From: Bacteriovoracaceae bacterium
GTDB taxonomy: Bacteria > Bdellovibrionota > Bacteriovoracia > Bacteriovoracales > Bacteriovoracaceae
Length of the DNA stretch: 64,000 nt
Direction: 5' to 3'
Assembly (NCBI GenBank): GCA_016784965.1
Contig: JADHTQ010000011.1
Span: forward strand, 34,283-98,282
Of this stretch, positions 7,427 through 16,170 are shown in pieces. The stretch's first letter is position 1; each line of letters begins with the position of its first letter. Both the position numbers and the translations under genes were made by a program. A model generated the notes under the pieces. That model had not been told where the DNA came from. It ran no database searches and saw only the letters and a program-made list of their open reading frames with translations.

Positions 7427-8539
7427 TTAGAAAAATTTTCTAGAATTGCTAATCGATGTGACGATACCAATGCAAATACCAAAGGTTAAAAGCCCCGATC
7501 CCCCATAAGACATATATGGAAGCGGCAGCCCCACAATTGGTAAAACTCCCATCACCATCCCCATATTTATGAAAGTATGCCAGAAAAAAAGCGACATCAC
7601 CCCAACACAGATAATTGAATCAAAAAAGCTATTTACTGCCGTTGCCAGCCAAATGAGCCTCAACATTAACACTAAATACAGACAAATTAAAAAGAATGAT
7701 CCAATAAATCCATGCTCCTCATTAAATATAGAAAAGACAAAGTCTGTATGTTTTTCTGGTAAATAATTAAATGATGCCTGAGAAGACTTCATGAAACCTT
7801 TGCCTGATGCTTTCCCTGAACCAATTGCAATCTTTGATTGAATGGCATTGTAGCCTGATCCTCTGGTGTCTGCATCGGGGTTTAAAAAGGTTAAAATTCT
7901 TCTTCTTTGATAGGCCTTTAAACCAAACTTATACATTACACTACCGCTTACAATGGTAATGAGACCTATAATAAATATGGTTTTCCATTTTAACTTTCTA
8001 TAAAAAGAGATCACCCCAAAAATTAACATTAAAATGAGCCCTGTTCCTAAATCTGGCTCCATAATGATCAAAATAGTAGGCAGAAATACCATTATAAAGG
8101 GAACAATTAGCTCTTTTAATCCCAGTTCATTTACAGGTCCATGCTTTGCGTACCACTTGGCCAACATTAAAATTATCGATATCTTCATCAATTCTGATGG
8201 TTGAATTCTTGCTGGACCAATCACTAACCACCTTTGTGCCCCCATTCCCTTATGTCCGAGAATGAGTACTGCCACTAATAATAAAGTATTAACTAGGTAC
8301 GCTGGCAATGCTAACTTAAAGAAAATTTTTGGTGATATAAAGCTAACCATTGCTGCCACAAAAACTGAAAACAAAAAGAACAAAATTTGAACTTTGTAAA
8401 CTCCCTGAAGCCAACTTACAGTAGTAGTATGAGTAGCAGAGTATAAATTTAAAATTCCCACTAAAAAAATTAAGATACTGATGATAAAAAAGCTAAAATC
8501 ATATCTTTGTAATATTCCGAGTATACCAGATGTTTTCAC
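7427..8539 (-). CDS. rodA: Rod-shape peptidoglycan glycosyltransferase RodA
   Basis: A 370-residue SEDS-family membrane protein with about ten TM helices. RodA polymerises glycan strands of peptidoglycan from lipid II during elongation, paired with the class B transpeptidase PBP2. Family signatures visible are QPSEL-like IQPSELMKI, MEPDLGTGLIL (with the catalytic-region Asp), YLPEKHTDFVF and the C-terminal GLPLPYMSYGGSGLL. The length matches E. coli RodA. The start codon overlaps the stop of the PBP2 gene by four bases (ATGA), showing translational coupling to its partner. It belongs to the mreC-mreD-mrdA-rodA operon. Confidence 0.96.
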   Translation of the reverse strand: MKTSGILGILQRYDFSFFIISILIFLVGILNLYSATHTTTVSWLQGVYKVQILFFLFSVFVAAMVSFISPKIFFKLALPAYLVNTLLLVAVLILGHKGMGAQRWLVIGPARIQPSELMKISIILMLAKWYAKHGPVNELGLKELIVPFIMVFLPTILIIMEPDLGTGLILMLIFGVISFYRKLKWKTIFIIGLITIVSGSVMYKFGLKAYQRRRILTFLNPDADTRGSGYNAIQSKIAIGSGKASGKGFMKSSQASFNYLPEKHTDFVFSIFNEEHGFIGSFFLICLYLVLMLRLIWLATAVNSFFDSIICVGVMSLFFWHTFINMGMVMGVLPIVGLPLPYMSYGGSGLLTFGICIGIVTSISNSRKFF

Positions 8540-10551
8540 GGCTCCCCCTCAGCTTGTTCTTGTTGTGTCTCCTGGTCTGGATTGTTTGGATCTTGATTAC
8601 GCCTTTCTAGCTCCTTTTTGCGCAACTGTTCTTCTTTTAGAAATTTTAAATATGCTATTTTATCTTCTTTTTTATATTTTTCTTTTAAACTTGGCAGGTA
8701 CTTATCCATGAAGGTTGTAATAACACTTTTTGCGATGGGGGCAGCTGCTGATGATCCATGACAACCGTGCTCCACAATCGCAGCGACTGCTATGCGGGGA
8801 TTAACTCTTGGCGCATAAGCCGCAAATAGCCCATGGTTTCTATGCTTGTACTCATTTTCCTCACACTTTTCAAAAAGTTTTTCACTACTCAATCTAACGA
8901 CTTGAGCGGTTCCTGTCTTTCCAGACATTCTAATTCCCATACCTCTGTGCCACCAAGCTGTTCCTTTTCTTCTATTGACAACTTGGAACAATCCTTCGCG
9001 CACCAACTCTAAGGTTCTGGGACTCAACTTAACTTCTGACACCAGTTCTGGTTGCATTTTTTTGCGTACTTCTCCCGCATTTGAAAAAATTTCTTTGACC
9101 AAAAATGGTCTAAACAGTTTGCCACCATTTGCGATGATTGAATAAGAAATGGCCAATTGTAGGGGGGTAACCAAAACAAAAGATTGGCCAATAACACACG
9201 AAAGTGTTTCTCCTGCTTGCCAATCCTCCCCGTTTCTTTTTTTCTTCCACTCTCTTGTTGGAAATAGGCCCGATGTTTCTCTTGGAAGCTTGATCTGGGT
9301 TTTTGTACCAAAACCAAACATCCTAGCATATTTTGCCAATACATCGATGTCTAATTTGGTGGCAATTTTATAAAAATAGACATCACAAGACTCCCGCAGC
9401 GCCTTAATAAAGCTTACTTTTCCATGCCCCCATTGCTTCCAACAGTGATAAGTTCTTCTTCCCAAACGAAATTTTCCAGTGCAAGTAACCGAAGTATTTT
9501 CATCAACGATACCTTCTTCAAGTGCTGCAATGGCAGGTATTATTTTAAACGTCGATCCAGGCGGATAGTGGTTTTGAATACTTCTGGCCCTTAGAGGATT
9601 AAATTTGTTATTTATTAATTCCTTCCAATAATCAGAACTTATCCCACGCCCAAATTGGGATGGGTCAAAAGAAGGCCTTGATACCATCGCTAGGATTTCA
9701 CCAGTTTTAATATCCAGGGCCACAGCACTGCCAGTTTTTCCCTCTAATGCTTTGTAGGCGCTCATTTGCAGGTCCTGATCAATAGTCAAACGTATATTAT
9801 TGCCGGGCCTTGCTGGTTTATTACTTATCATATTAAATAATTCAGCAGACAAAATTCTTCTTTTTAGTCTCCCAAAAGCATCAACCTCAACAAATTTATA
9901 CCCATCTGTTCCTCTTAGCTCAAAGTCATGTTGTTCTTCAAGACCTGCTTGACCAATAAATGCCCCCAAACGGTAGTCAACGTTGTCTCTTTTGCGGTAT
10001 TTTGGTAATTGGGATTGGGAAATTTCTGAAATGTAACCCAGAAGATGCCCCCCAATTTCTCGATCATTGTATTTGCGACTAATGAAGGTATTAACACTAA
10101 TTCCGGGCATTTTATATTGCTCAGTCTCAATTATTGCAACCTCTTTTCTAGAGATATTTTTCTTGATGATGACTGGTTGATATCTTGCTTGATGAGTCCT
10201 TTTAGAAGATAGAATTTTTTGGATTTTTTTTACTGGGAGGCTTAAAATTTTTGAAAGTTTATTAATAGATCCCTTTTCCTCTTTGAGGTATTGGGGGATA
10301 ATTACAGCATCAAATCTTGGGGTGTTATGCACTAGTAACTTATTATCCCTACTAAAGACCATTCCTCTAGGGGCCCGAATCAAGTCTTTGCGCAACTTAT
10401 TTTCTATTGAGTACTGATAAAGTGTGTCACCTTTATAAATTTGCAGGTACCACAGTCTGGCAAGAATTATGCCAAAAGATATTAATACAATGTTGGCCAT
10501 TGCTTCTGCTCTATTTTTGTGAGCTTTAACTAAATCATAATCACTATGCAT
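8536..10551 (-). CDS. mrdA: Penicillin-binding protein 2 (elongasome transpeptidase)
   Basis: A 671-residue class B PBP. It has an N-terminal TM anchor (IVLISFGIILARLWYLQIY), a dimerisation/pedestal domain (residues ~60-250) and a C-terminal transpeptidase domain. The serine nucleophile is in the PPGSTFKI box near residue 332, the SxN-type motif reads RESCDVYF (SCD, typical of PBP2), and the KTG box is MSGKTGTAQV near 541. It cross-links peptides of new glycan made by RodA, encoded next and overlapping by four bases. The start overlaps the mreD stop by one base. A ~30-residue charged Gln/Pro/Glu tail (ERRNQDPNNPDQETQ) is longer than in E. coli PBP2. Confidence 0.96.
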   Translation of the reverse strand: MHSDYDLVKAHKNRAEAMANIVLISFGIILARLWYLQIYKGDTLYQYSIENKLRKDLIRAPRGMVFSRDNKLLVHNTPRFDAVIIPQYLKEEKGSINKLSKILSLPVKKIQKILSSKRTHQARYQPVIIKKNISRKEVAIIETEQYKMPGISVNTFISRKYNDREIGGHLLGYISEISQSQLPKYRKRDNVDYRLGAFIGQAGLEEQHDFELRGTDGYKFVEVDAFGRLKRRILSAELFNMISNKPARPGNNIRLTIDQDLQMSAYKALEGKTGSAVALDIKTGEILAMVSRPSFDPSQFGRGISSDYWKELINNKFNPLRARSIQNHYPPGSTFKIIPAIAALEEGIVDENTSVTCTGKFRLGRRTYHCWKQWGHGKVSFIKALRESCDVYFYKIATKLDIDVLAKYARMFGFGTKTQIKLPRETSGLFPTREWKKKRNGEDWQAGETLSCVIGQSFVLVTPLQLAISYSIIANGGKLFRPFLVKEIFSNAGEVRKKMQPELVSEVKLSPRTLELVREGLFQVVNRRKGTAWWHRGMGIRMSGKTGTAQVVRLSSEKLFEKCEENEYKHRNHGLFAAYAPRVNPRIAVAAIVEHGCHGSSAAAPIAKSVITTFMDKYLPSLKEKYKKEDKIAYLKFLKEEQLRKKELERRNQDPNNPDQETQQEQAEGEP

Positions 10552-11084
10552 TAAGCTTCTTCTCCAAAGGCCTCAGAAAGAGTGCCCTTCCAGATTCGAT
10601 CTAGAACATAAAATATTATCGGGGCCAGTAGTGAAACAGTAATCGACTCTGGAATAAAGCGCCAAAATTTTTCCAAAATGTAATTCCAATCTCCCCATCT
10701 CAAATAAATTAGAAGAGACAATATTACAAACCAGACCATTTGAAATAGCATGGTCAAAAGAATAGTCAGTGTGGCTGACGTCAAATGCATCAAATCGCGC
10801 AAATAGGAGATAATAATACAAATTAAAACACCAGCAAAGGTGCCCATTCCCCATCCCTCAATTGTAAAAAATGAATGAAAATATTGAACCACTAAAATCA
10901 TCACCGCCATAGCAGGGGTTTCAAGCTTAAAGCCGATGTATAAAACGATCAAAATATTAAAGGGTAAGCGATACTGGGAAACACCAAACATAGGTAACAC
11001 GGTGGTGGCAACAATCTCAAGTGCCAACAGAACCAACAAAGTAAGCCCTAGCGGAAATAATGTATCTAATAATTTTAATTTCAA
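10551..11084 (-). CDS. mreD: Rod shape-determining protein MreD
   Basis: A 177-residue integral membrane protein with five or six TM segments, the usual MreD size, lying between mreC and mrdA as expected for the elongasome operon. MreD links MreC and the RodA/PBP2 synthase in the inner membrane. Sequence identity within MreD is always low, so the call leans on position, length and hydrophobicity pattern (FFTIEGWGMGTFAGVLI is in the expected middle loop/helix). The start is a TTG at 11084 with GGAGAC seven bases upstream. A 14-base tandem duplication containing ribosome-site-like sequence lies just before it. Confidence 0.85.
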   Translation of the reverse strand: MKLKLLDTLFPLGLTLLVLLALEIVATTVLPMFGVSQYRLPFNILIVLYIGFKLETPAMAVMILVVQYFHSFFTIEGWGMGTFAGVLICIIISYLRDLMHLTSATLTILLTMLFQMVWFVILSLLIYLRWGDWNYILEKFWRFIPESITVSLLAPIIFYVLDRIWKGTLSEAFGEEA

Positions 11085-11096
11085 CCTATTGTCTCC

Positions 11097-11124
11097 TTCA
11101 TGACCTCTCTTTCATGACCTCTCT
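11097..11124. repeat. Tandem 14-bp duplication between mreC and mreD
   Basis: TTCATGACCTCTCT occurs twice head to tail (11097-11110 and 11111-11124). On the coding minus strand each unit reads AGAGAGGTCATGAA, a Shine-Dalgarno-like core with an ATG three bases on. It lies immediately before the mreD ribosome site. Confidence 0.9.
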
Positions 11125-11139
11125 TTTTGCTCGAGCCAG

Positions 11140-12009
11140 CTACTTGGGATTATCCAACACATCCCATTCAACTTTATGTAACTCATTTCGTTTAAAGAAT
11201 AATATAATTACTTCTTCTAAGCGGTTAAAGTTTACGCTTGGAGTTATCTCGATGTGCTGAGTAATACCATAACTTTCGCGGTCGATACGGGAGATTGTTC
11301 CGATTTTGATCCCCTTGGGATAGATGTTGCCAAGTCCCGAAGTAATGACAACGTCGTTAATAATAACTGGCTCAATTCTCGTCACATACTTCATCAGACA
11401 TTTATCATTGGAGAGCCCCTCTATGATTCCGTGAGACCTAGTGCGCTCCACAATGGCATCAACTCTATTTTTGGTATCAAGGATTGTTAAGATATCGGCA
11501 AAATGGTCCGTCAAACGATACACATAGCCAACAATGCCCTCTGCAGTCACGGCAGTAGATTGTAACTTAATCCCGTCTCGTGCTCCTTTATTGATCCGAA
11601 TTACTTTATAATCACTTGAAGCATCCCATGCTACAATTTGCGCTAAAACTTGTTGGGCCTTTATTTCTTCGCCAAACTTAAGCAGATCTTTCAGGCGTTT
11701 GTTCTCTTTTGCCAGCTCCTCGTATTTAAAGATTTTATTCTTTAAATTAGAGATCTCCTTTTTGAAGCTTCGATTATTTTTACTCGCTGCTACATTATTA
11801 AAATAATCCTCAAATAATAGTGACACCCACTGTTTTGACTGCATAATGCTTTTTTGGAGGGGAGCAACTGAATCTACCATCAGTCTTTCAAATGCAGAGC
11901 TTTTACTAAGCTTCACATCAGTTTTTGACACACCAAACAGTGCTACACATAGCACTATTACATTAACGATAATTTTTGGACGCTGTCGGTCCTCAGATAA
12001 AACCTTCAA
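11140..12009 (-). CDS. mreC: Rod shape-determining protein MreC
   Basis: A 289-residue bitopic membrane protein: TM anchor (IIVNVIVLCVALFGV) at residues ~13-28, a coiled-coil around residues 75-110 (FKKEISNLKNKIFKYEELAK), then the beta-rich periplasmic MreC domain with AQIVAWDASSDYKVIRINKG and GIVGYVYRL. MreC filaments activate the RodA-PBP2 synthase. It heads the mreC-mreD-mrdA-rodA operon. mreB, normally just upstream, is absent: a divergent ppiD-like gene is there instead. The only in-frame start that keeps the N-terminus is a TTG at 12009 (an ATG eleven bases further upstream runs into a stop), and its ribosome site is weak. Confidence 0.92.
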   Translation of the reverse strand: MKVLSEDRQRPKIIVNVIVLCVALFGVSKTDVKLSKSSAFERLMVDSVAPLQKSIMQSKQWVSLLFEDYFNNVAASKNNRSFKKEISNLKNKIFKYEELAKENKRLKDLLKFGEEIKAQQVLAQIVAWDASSDYKVIRINKGARDGIKLQSTAVTAEGIVGYVYRLTDHFADILTILDTKNRVDAIVERTRSHGIIEGLSNDKCLMKYVTRIEPVIINDVVITSGLGNIYPKGIKIGTISRIDRESYGITQHIEITPSVNFNRLEEVIILFFKRNELHKVEWDVLDNPK

Positions 12010-12152
12010 TTTATACCCATGGTATTAACTATTATAAGTAATTGCAATGATAACTAAATTCTCATTAACTGCCAATAATCTTTACGAATTAAGTTGCAGG
12101 GTTTAATCTTTTACATTATGCAATTTTATACTACGTGAAGAGGGTATTTCTT

Positions 12153-13643
12153 ATGGTTGGGACATTTCAAAAAAAGACTTCCAGTTTCTTGGTTACAATT
12201 CTAATTGGGCTAATTGTTATTTCATTTATGTTTGGTGGGTACAATACTATGCAAGGCACACCTGACACTATAGCTAGAGTAGGAGACAAGCTGATTAAAA
12301 TCGAAGAGTTTAGAACCGAATATAGCCGCCAGTTAACTTTTTACAACCAAATGTTTGGTCGAGGCAAAAGCTTAACTTCAAAGCAAATCGAACGCTTTAA
12401 AATTAGAGAAAACACTCTAAGGCTGCTTATTGATCGCAAACTACTTCTGCTTTTTAGTGAAAAAATGGGAGTCACTCCCAGCGCTTCTGAGATAAAAGAG
12501 GAGATCAAAAACCTTCCATATTTTAAAACAAACGACCAATTTGACATAAGCCGCTACAAACAACTACTTACAGCAAATAGGCTAACTCCAGCACGTTTTG
12601 AAGCCGATATCGCTCAAGGTTTGCAAAATACAAAAGCGCGAACCCTTGCCCAAAATATACCCCTTTCTAGTAAATACATCGAAGATCTGGGGATTTTTAA
12701 AAAACAAAAGCGCCAGATAGACATTGTGAAGTTTTCCAAGGATTCTTTGAAAGAATTTATACCTATAACAGATAAGGAATTAACTGCTTATTTGAGCAAA
12801 AAAGAAAATTTAACAAAAGTCCAAGCAATTTTTAATGGACAAAGGCCTAGCTTAGATCAAAAAGAAAGCATAGAGGCCAGGCATATCTTACTATCGACAA
12901 CTCCAGAGACAGAAAGTGAGGTAAAACAAAAAATTGAAAAACTAGCAAAATCTGTAACCATCAAGAATTTTAACAAACTAGCAAACAAAAACACCACTGA
13001 TCCATCGGGGAAAGAAAACGGAGGGTATCTTGGTTGGTTTAGTAGAGGAAAAATGGTACCTGAATTTGAAAAAGTAGCTTTTGCCCAAAAAGTTGGGACA
13101 ATCTCCAAGCCAGTTAAAACGGAATTTGGTTACCACATTATTTATGTAGTAAATAAAAAAGAAAAAAAAGATGCAGACTTTAAAGACCACAAGGATAAAA
13201 TTGCCAAGGATCAAATCAGAAAAAATAAAGGTGCCGAAATTAAAAAGCTTTCCCAAAAGCTAAGTAAAAATATTAAAGGCTACTTAACTGATAATAAATG
13301 GAAGGCCCTTGATAAATATCAAAAAAAATATAAACTTACCTACGAAAAAGAGGTAGTTATAAATCTACTCGAAGGTGCAAGCGGCACTGTAACTCTCACC
13401 AGCGAACAATTAGATAAACTCTTTACTCAACAACTTTCAAGTCCTAAAGTCCTTGTTTTTGACGATCTGCTAAGTACAACTATATTGAGAATATCCAAAC
13501 ACCAAGAATCCAAAGAGGGTGAAAAATTTAACCCTAAAACTGAAAAAGAAAAAAGACAAAGTGCACTGTCTAAAAACCTTTATTCAGATCTTATAAGTGC
13601 TATGAAAAAATCAGTTAGCATTAAAACTTTTAATGTCTTTTAA
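12153..13643 (+). CDS. ppiD: PpiD/SurA-like periplasmic peptidyl-prolyl isomerase
   Basis: A 496-residue membrane-anchored chaperone: N-terminal TM (SFLVTILIGLIVISFMFGG), a SurA_N/PpiD chaperone region (residues ~35-200, with RVGDKLIKIEEFRTEY), one parvulin PPIase domain (~240-332: EARHILLS, GGYLGWFSRGKMVPEFE, FGYHIIYV) and a Lys-rich C-terminal part. PpiD assists newly exported proteins at the Sec exit. I prefer the ATG at 12153, with AAGAGGG nine bases before it; the in-frame GTG at 12135 lies right behind a TATACT box and would probably be upstream of the mRNA start. It diverges from mreC. It is shorter than E. coli PpiD (623 aa), so the symbol marks the family. Confidence 0.85.
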   Translation: MVGTFQKKTSSFLVTILIGLIVISFMFGGYNTMQGTPDTIARVGDKLIKIEEFRTEYSRQLTFYNQMFGRGKSLTSKQIERFKIRENTLRLLIDRKLLLLFSEKMGVTPSASEIKEEIKNLPYFKTNDQFDISRYKQLLTANRLTPARFEADIAQGLQNTKARTLAQNIPLSSKYIEDLGIFKKQKRQIDIVKFSKDSLKEFIPITDKELTAYLSKKENLTKVQAIFNGQRPSLDQKESIEARHILLSTTPETESEVKQKIEKLAKSVTIKNFNKLANKNTTDPSGKENGGYLGWFSRGKMVPEFEKVAFAQKVGTISKPVKTEFGYHIIYVVNKKEKKDADFKDHKDKIAKDQIRKNKGAEIKKLSQKLSKNIKGYLTDNKWKALDKYQKKYKLTYEKEVVINLLEGASGTVTLTSEQLDKLFTQQLSSPKVLVFDDLLSTTILRISKHQESKEGEKFNPKTEKEKRQSALSKNLYSDLISAMKKSVSIKTFNVF

Positions 13644-13667
13644 AACGACTCTCAAGGAGTAGCACAA

Positions 13668-13895
13668 ATGGCAAGCAAATCAGAAAAAACTGAAAAAAAT
13701 GTCGATGGTAAATATTTTGTCGACAGCCAGTGCATAGCTTGTGGAGCTTGCATTACGGAGGCTTCTGAGTTTTTTGAGATGGACGACGATTCGGGGTTTG
13801 CATATGTTAAAGCACAACCTGAATTTGAAGTAGAAGAAGAGGTTTGCGTTAATGCGATGAACGTCTGTCCGGTTGATGCTATCGGGGAAGATTAG
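13668..13895 (+). CDS. Single-cluster [4Fe-4S] ferredoxin
   Basis: A 75-residue acidic protein with Cys22-IA-Cys25-GA-Cys28 and, after ~30 residues, Cys60 and a terminal Cys67-Pro. CxxCxxC plus a distant CP binds one [4Fe-4S] cluster; Cys60 is left over, as in monocluster ferredoxins of the Thermotoga/Desulfovibrio type where spare cysteines can form a disulfide. It is a soluble one-electron carrier whose redox partner is not in the window. The ribosome site AAGGAG precedes the ATG. It follows the ppiD-like gene by 24 bases and is followed three bases later by the LysR gene, so the three are likely one transcript. Confidence 0.92.
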   Translation: MASKSEKTEKNVDGKYFVDSQCIACGACITEASEFFEMDDDSGFAYVKAQPEFEVEEEVCVNAMNVCPVDAIGED

Positions 13896-13898
13896 CAT

Positions 13899-14711
13899 AT
13901 GATTGACTATCGTTATTTAAAAGCATTTATTCTCACCGCCGAATACTCAAGTTTTTCTAAAGCAGCTGATAAATTAAAGATCGCCCAATCTGCAGTAAGC
14001 AGACAAATAAAGTTACTAGAAGAAAGTTTGGGACTAGAACTTTTAATTCGCTCATCTAAAAAAATAATTTTGACCAACAAAGGCAAACAACTCTACTTAA
14101 CTGCCTCTACCTTTGATCAGGCAGCAAATGACATTTTTTTTGCAGAAGACACAAGGCCTTTAAAAATTGGTGTCTTGCATGGTCTGTTAGAAAACTGGCT
14201 AACTCCAATAACTATCAAGTTTTACAAAAAATATACAAGAAATATGACCATAAAAGTTGATACACCCGCGAATCTTAAAACGGGAATTGAAAATGGCCAT
14301 TTTGATATCGCCTTTACCACTGAAAATATTCAATCGGAGCTAGTATCGTCTCTTTCAATACTCAAAGAAAAATTGATTCTTGTTAGTAAAAAAGAGATTG
14401 ATATCAAAAAAATTCATGATTATAGATGGATAATCTACAATCAAGACGACAACCTTTATAGGGTCAGCAAAAAAATTAGCTCATCAATTGTAGAAGTAAA
14501 CTCGATCACTACCATTTTGAATTTAGTTAGAAATAATGTGGGCATCGCCGTCGTGCCAGATCATCAACTCATGCCGAATGATTCACTGAAATGCTATGAA
14601 CTGCCGGGGATTAAGCAATCCCCGGTGTATATGGCAACTTTAAACTATAAAAAACTTCCGTCTTACATTAAAGAATTAACTGAATTCTTTACAACGTCCC
14701 GGTGCTCATAA
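13899..14711 (+). CDS. LysR-family transcriptional regulator
   Basis: A 270-residue LTTR. The N-terminal winged helix-turn-helix is classical: FSKAADKLKIAQSAVSRQIK (residues ~19-38), then LEESLGLELLIRSS. The C-terminal periplasmic-binding-protein-like effector domain is present (LKIGVLHGLLENWLTP, FDIAFTTENI, VGIAVVPDHQL) but some 25 residues shorter than usual. It starts three bases after the ferredoxin stop, an unusual arrangement because LTTRs are normally divergent from their targets. Ligand and targets are unknown. Its last 23 bases overlap a probable small gene on the opposite strand, and a strong inverted repeat lies inside the coding sequence at 14604-14625. Confidence 0.9.
   Translation: MIDYRYLKAFILTAEYSSFSKAADKLKIAQSAVSRQIKLLEESLGLELLIRSSKKIILTNKGKQLYLTASTFDQAANDIFFAEDTRPLKIGVLHGLLENWLTPITIKFYKKYTRNMTIKVDTPANLKTGIENGHFDIAFTTENIQSELVSSLSILKEKLILVSKKEIDIKKIHDYRWIIYNQDDNLYRVSKKISSSIVEVNSITTILNLVRNNVGIAVVPDHQLMPNDSLKCYELPGIKQSPVYMATLNYKKLPSYIKELTEFFTTSRCS
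14604..14625. other. Perfect 9-bp stem hairpin at the converging gene ends
   Basis: CCGGGGATT-AAGC-AATCCCCGG, a perfect GC-rich stem with a four-base loop inside the 3' part of the LysR gene. It lies just beyond the end of the opposite-strand flagellar operon. No T-run follows on either strand, so it is not a standard intrinsic terminator, but it could stop or stabilise the flagellar mRNA end. Confidence 0.6.
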
Positions 14712-14778
14712 TTTGATAATAGACCGCAACAATACAAATTATAATTATAACAGCAGCACCTAACAATAGTTTCCACAT
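14689..14778 (-). CDS. Probable 29-aa single-TM small membrane protein
   Basis: A short ORF, MWKLLLGAAV..., with a hydrophobic run of ~17 residues (LLLGAAVIIIICIVAVYY) flanked by Lys3 and a polar tail ending STGTL. It starts 17 bases after the flgE stop and has AGAGG eight bases before the ATG, so it would be the last gene of the flagellar operon. Its 3' end overlaps the convergent LysR gene by 23 bases. In spirochaetes and Firmicutes a small gene (flbD) also follows flgE, but this sequence is shorter and unlike FlbD. Chance is possible at this length; the ribosome site, position and clean TM composition argue for a real gene. Confidence 0.45.
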   Translation of the reverse strand: MWKLLLGAAVIIIICIVAVYYQIMSTGTL

Positions 14779-14795
14779 TTTAAAAACCTCTAGCT

Positions 14796-16082
14796 TTATC
14801 TTTTAATATTCATAATCTCTTGTAACATTTGATCCGCAGTTGTAATCGTCTTAGTATTTGCCTGGAAGTTTCGCTGAGCGGCCATTAAGTTGATGAACTC
14901 ACCGGCGATATCAACATTGGATAGCTCTACCGACTTAGATAGAACCTCCCCTCTTCCTGCTTCTCTAGGCTTACCTAGGGCCGCTTGGCCTGACGATTTA
15001 CTCTCCTTTAAAATATTTTTACCAATTTTAAATAGTCCCTCGTTGTTTTCAAATTTGGCAATGGCAATTTGGGATATATCTCTAGTTTCTCCGTTATTGT
15101 ATACCGCTGTCAAGATACCCTCATCATTAAATGATAAACTGGTGAGGGTTGCAGCAGATGATCCATCTTGAGTGTTTCGGGCAATTGCCGAATCAGATCC
15201 ATATTGGGTAGAGGCCTGTAGTCCAGATCCGCCCTCTTTTATTGATTCTCCAAAGTCGAATTCAATCTTTTGTCCGGGTTCTGCCCCCTTACTAAAATCA
15301 AAGGAGTTTGAAATTTCTATCTCTTCTTCTAAAACCCCCTTACCACTAAATCTCAACTGTCCCGAAGCCATCTCATACAACTTCCCATGTTCACCACCTA
15401 CTGCATCTGTTCCATCAACTGCTGCGTGATACTCCCAAACATTCTTTTCGACTTTATTAAAAAACAAGCTAATTAGCCTGGCAGTACCAACATTATCGTA
15501 AACGGTTAAGGTACTATTAAAGCTAGAGGATTTTGCGGGTTTTTCAATATTGAAATTTTTAATATCTTCTCGTGAATCTAAATTCATGGATAATTTAGAT
15601 GTTTTGGTTGCTTCTGCTGGAATGGTGGTGTTACCTAGCCTTATGGGTCCCACTTTATTAGTCATCTTGCCGAGCTCATCGGCTTCAAAACCTAAAACTT
15701 TGTGGCCATCACCATTTATTAATTGTCCATCTTTATTGAAATTAAAAGATCCATCTCTGGTATAACCAACACCAAAACGTCCTTTTAAAGTGAAAAACCC
15801 GTTACCAGAAATGGCCATATCGGTAATGCTATCAGTTCTGGCGATATTTCCTTGTGTAAAAACAGGTTTAATATGGGCCAACTTGGTACCGGCCCCGAAT
15901 TGATCTCCACCTTCAATTCCTTTTAAAGAAGTGGCAAGCACATCTTGAAATTCGGCCCTTGAGGCCTTATAGCCATTGGTCGCAGCATTGGCAAGATTAT
16001 CACCTACAATTGTGAGATGACCACCAGCTGCCGCTAGGCCTGAAATCCCAATATTAAATGAACCTAGTATTCCACCACCCAT
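14796..16082 (-). CDS. flgE: Flagellar hook protein FlgE
   Basis: A 428-residue hook subunit. The N-terminal rod/hook motif SGLAAAGGHLTIVGDNLANA (residues ~14-33) followed by NGYK is shared by axial proteins. The FlgE core has ISGNGFFTLKG and YTRDGSFNFNKDGQL, and the C-terminal helix carries EFINLMAAQRNFQANTKTI. Length and FlgE-specific middle domain distinguish it from FlgF/FlgG. It polymerises into the universal joint between rod and filament on the FlgD cap, encoded two genes upstream. A TCCTCC-complement ribosome site (GGAGGG) precedes the ATG. It is the last recognised structural gene of the flagellar operon here. Confidence 0.94.
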   Translation of the reverse strand: MGGGILGSFNIGISGLAAAGGHLTIVGDNLANAATNGYKASRAEFQDVLATSLKGIEGGDQFGAGTKLAHIKPVFTQGNIARTDSITDMAISGNGFFTLKGRFGVGYTRDGSFNFNKDGQLINGDGHKVLGFEADELGKMTNKVGPIRLGNTTIPAEATKTSKLSMNLDSREDIKNFNIEKPAKSSSFNSTLTVYDNVGTARLISLFFNKVEKNVWEYHAAVDGTDAVGGEHGKLYEMASGQLRFSGKGVLEEEIEISNSFDFSKGAEPGQKIEFDFGESIKEGGSGLQASTQYGSDSAIARNTQDGSSAATLTSLSFNDEGILTAVYNNGETRDISQIAIAKFENNEGLFKIGKNILKESKSSGQAALGKPREAGRGEVLSKSVELSNVDIAGEFINLMAAQRNFQANTKTITTADQMLQEIMNIKR

Positions 16083-16170
16083 GTATCCCTCCTGGATTGT
16101 CGCGCTGAATACCCTTGCTAAAAGAACAAAAGTTTGGCCTCCAAAAAGGACCGGCCACTTATCAGCTTAT

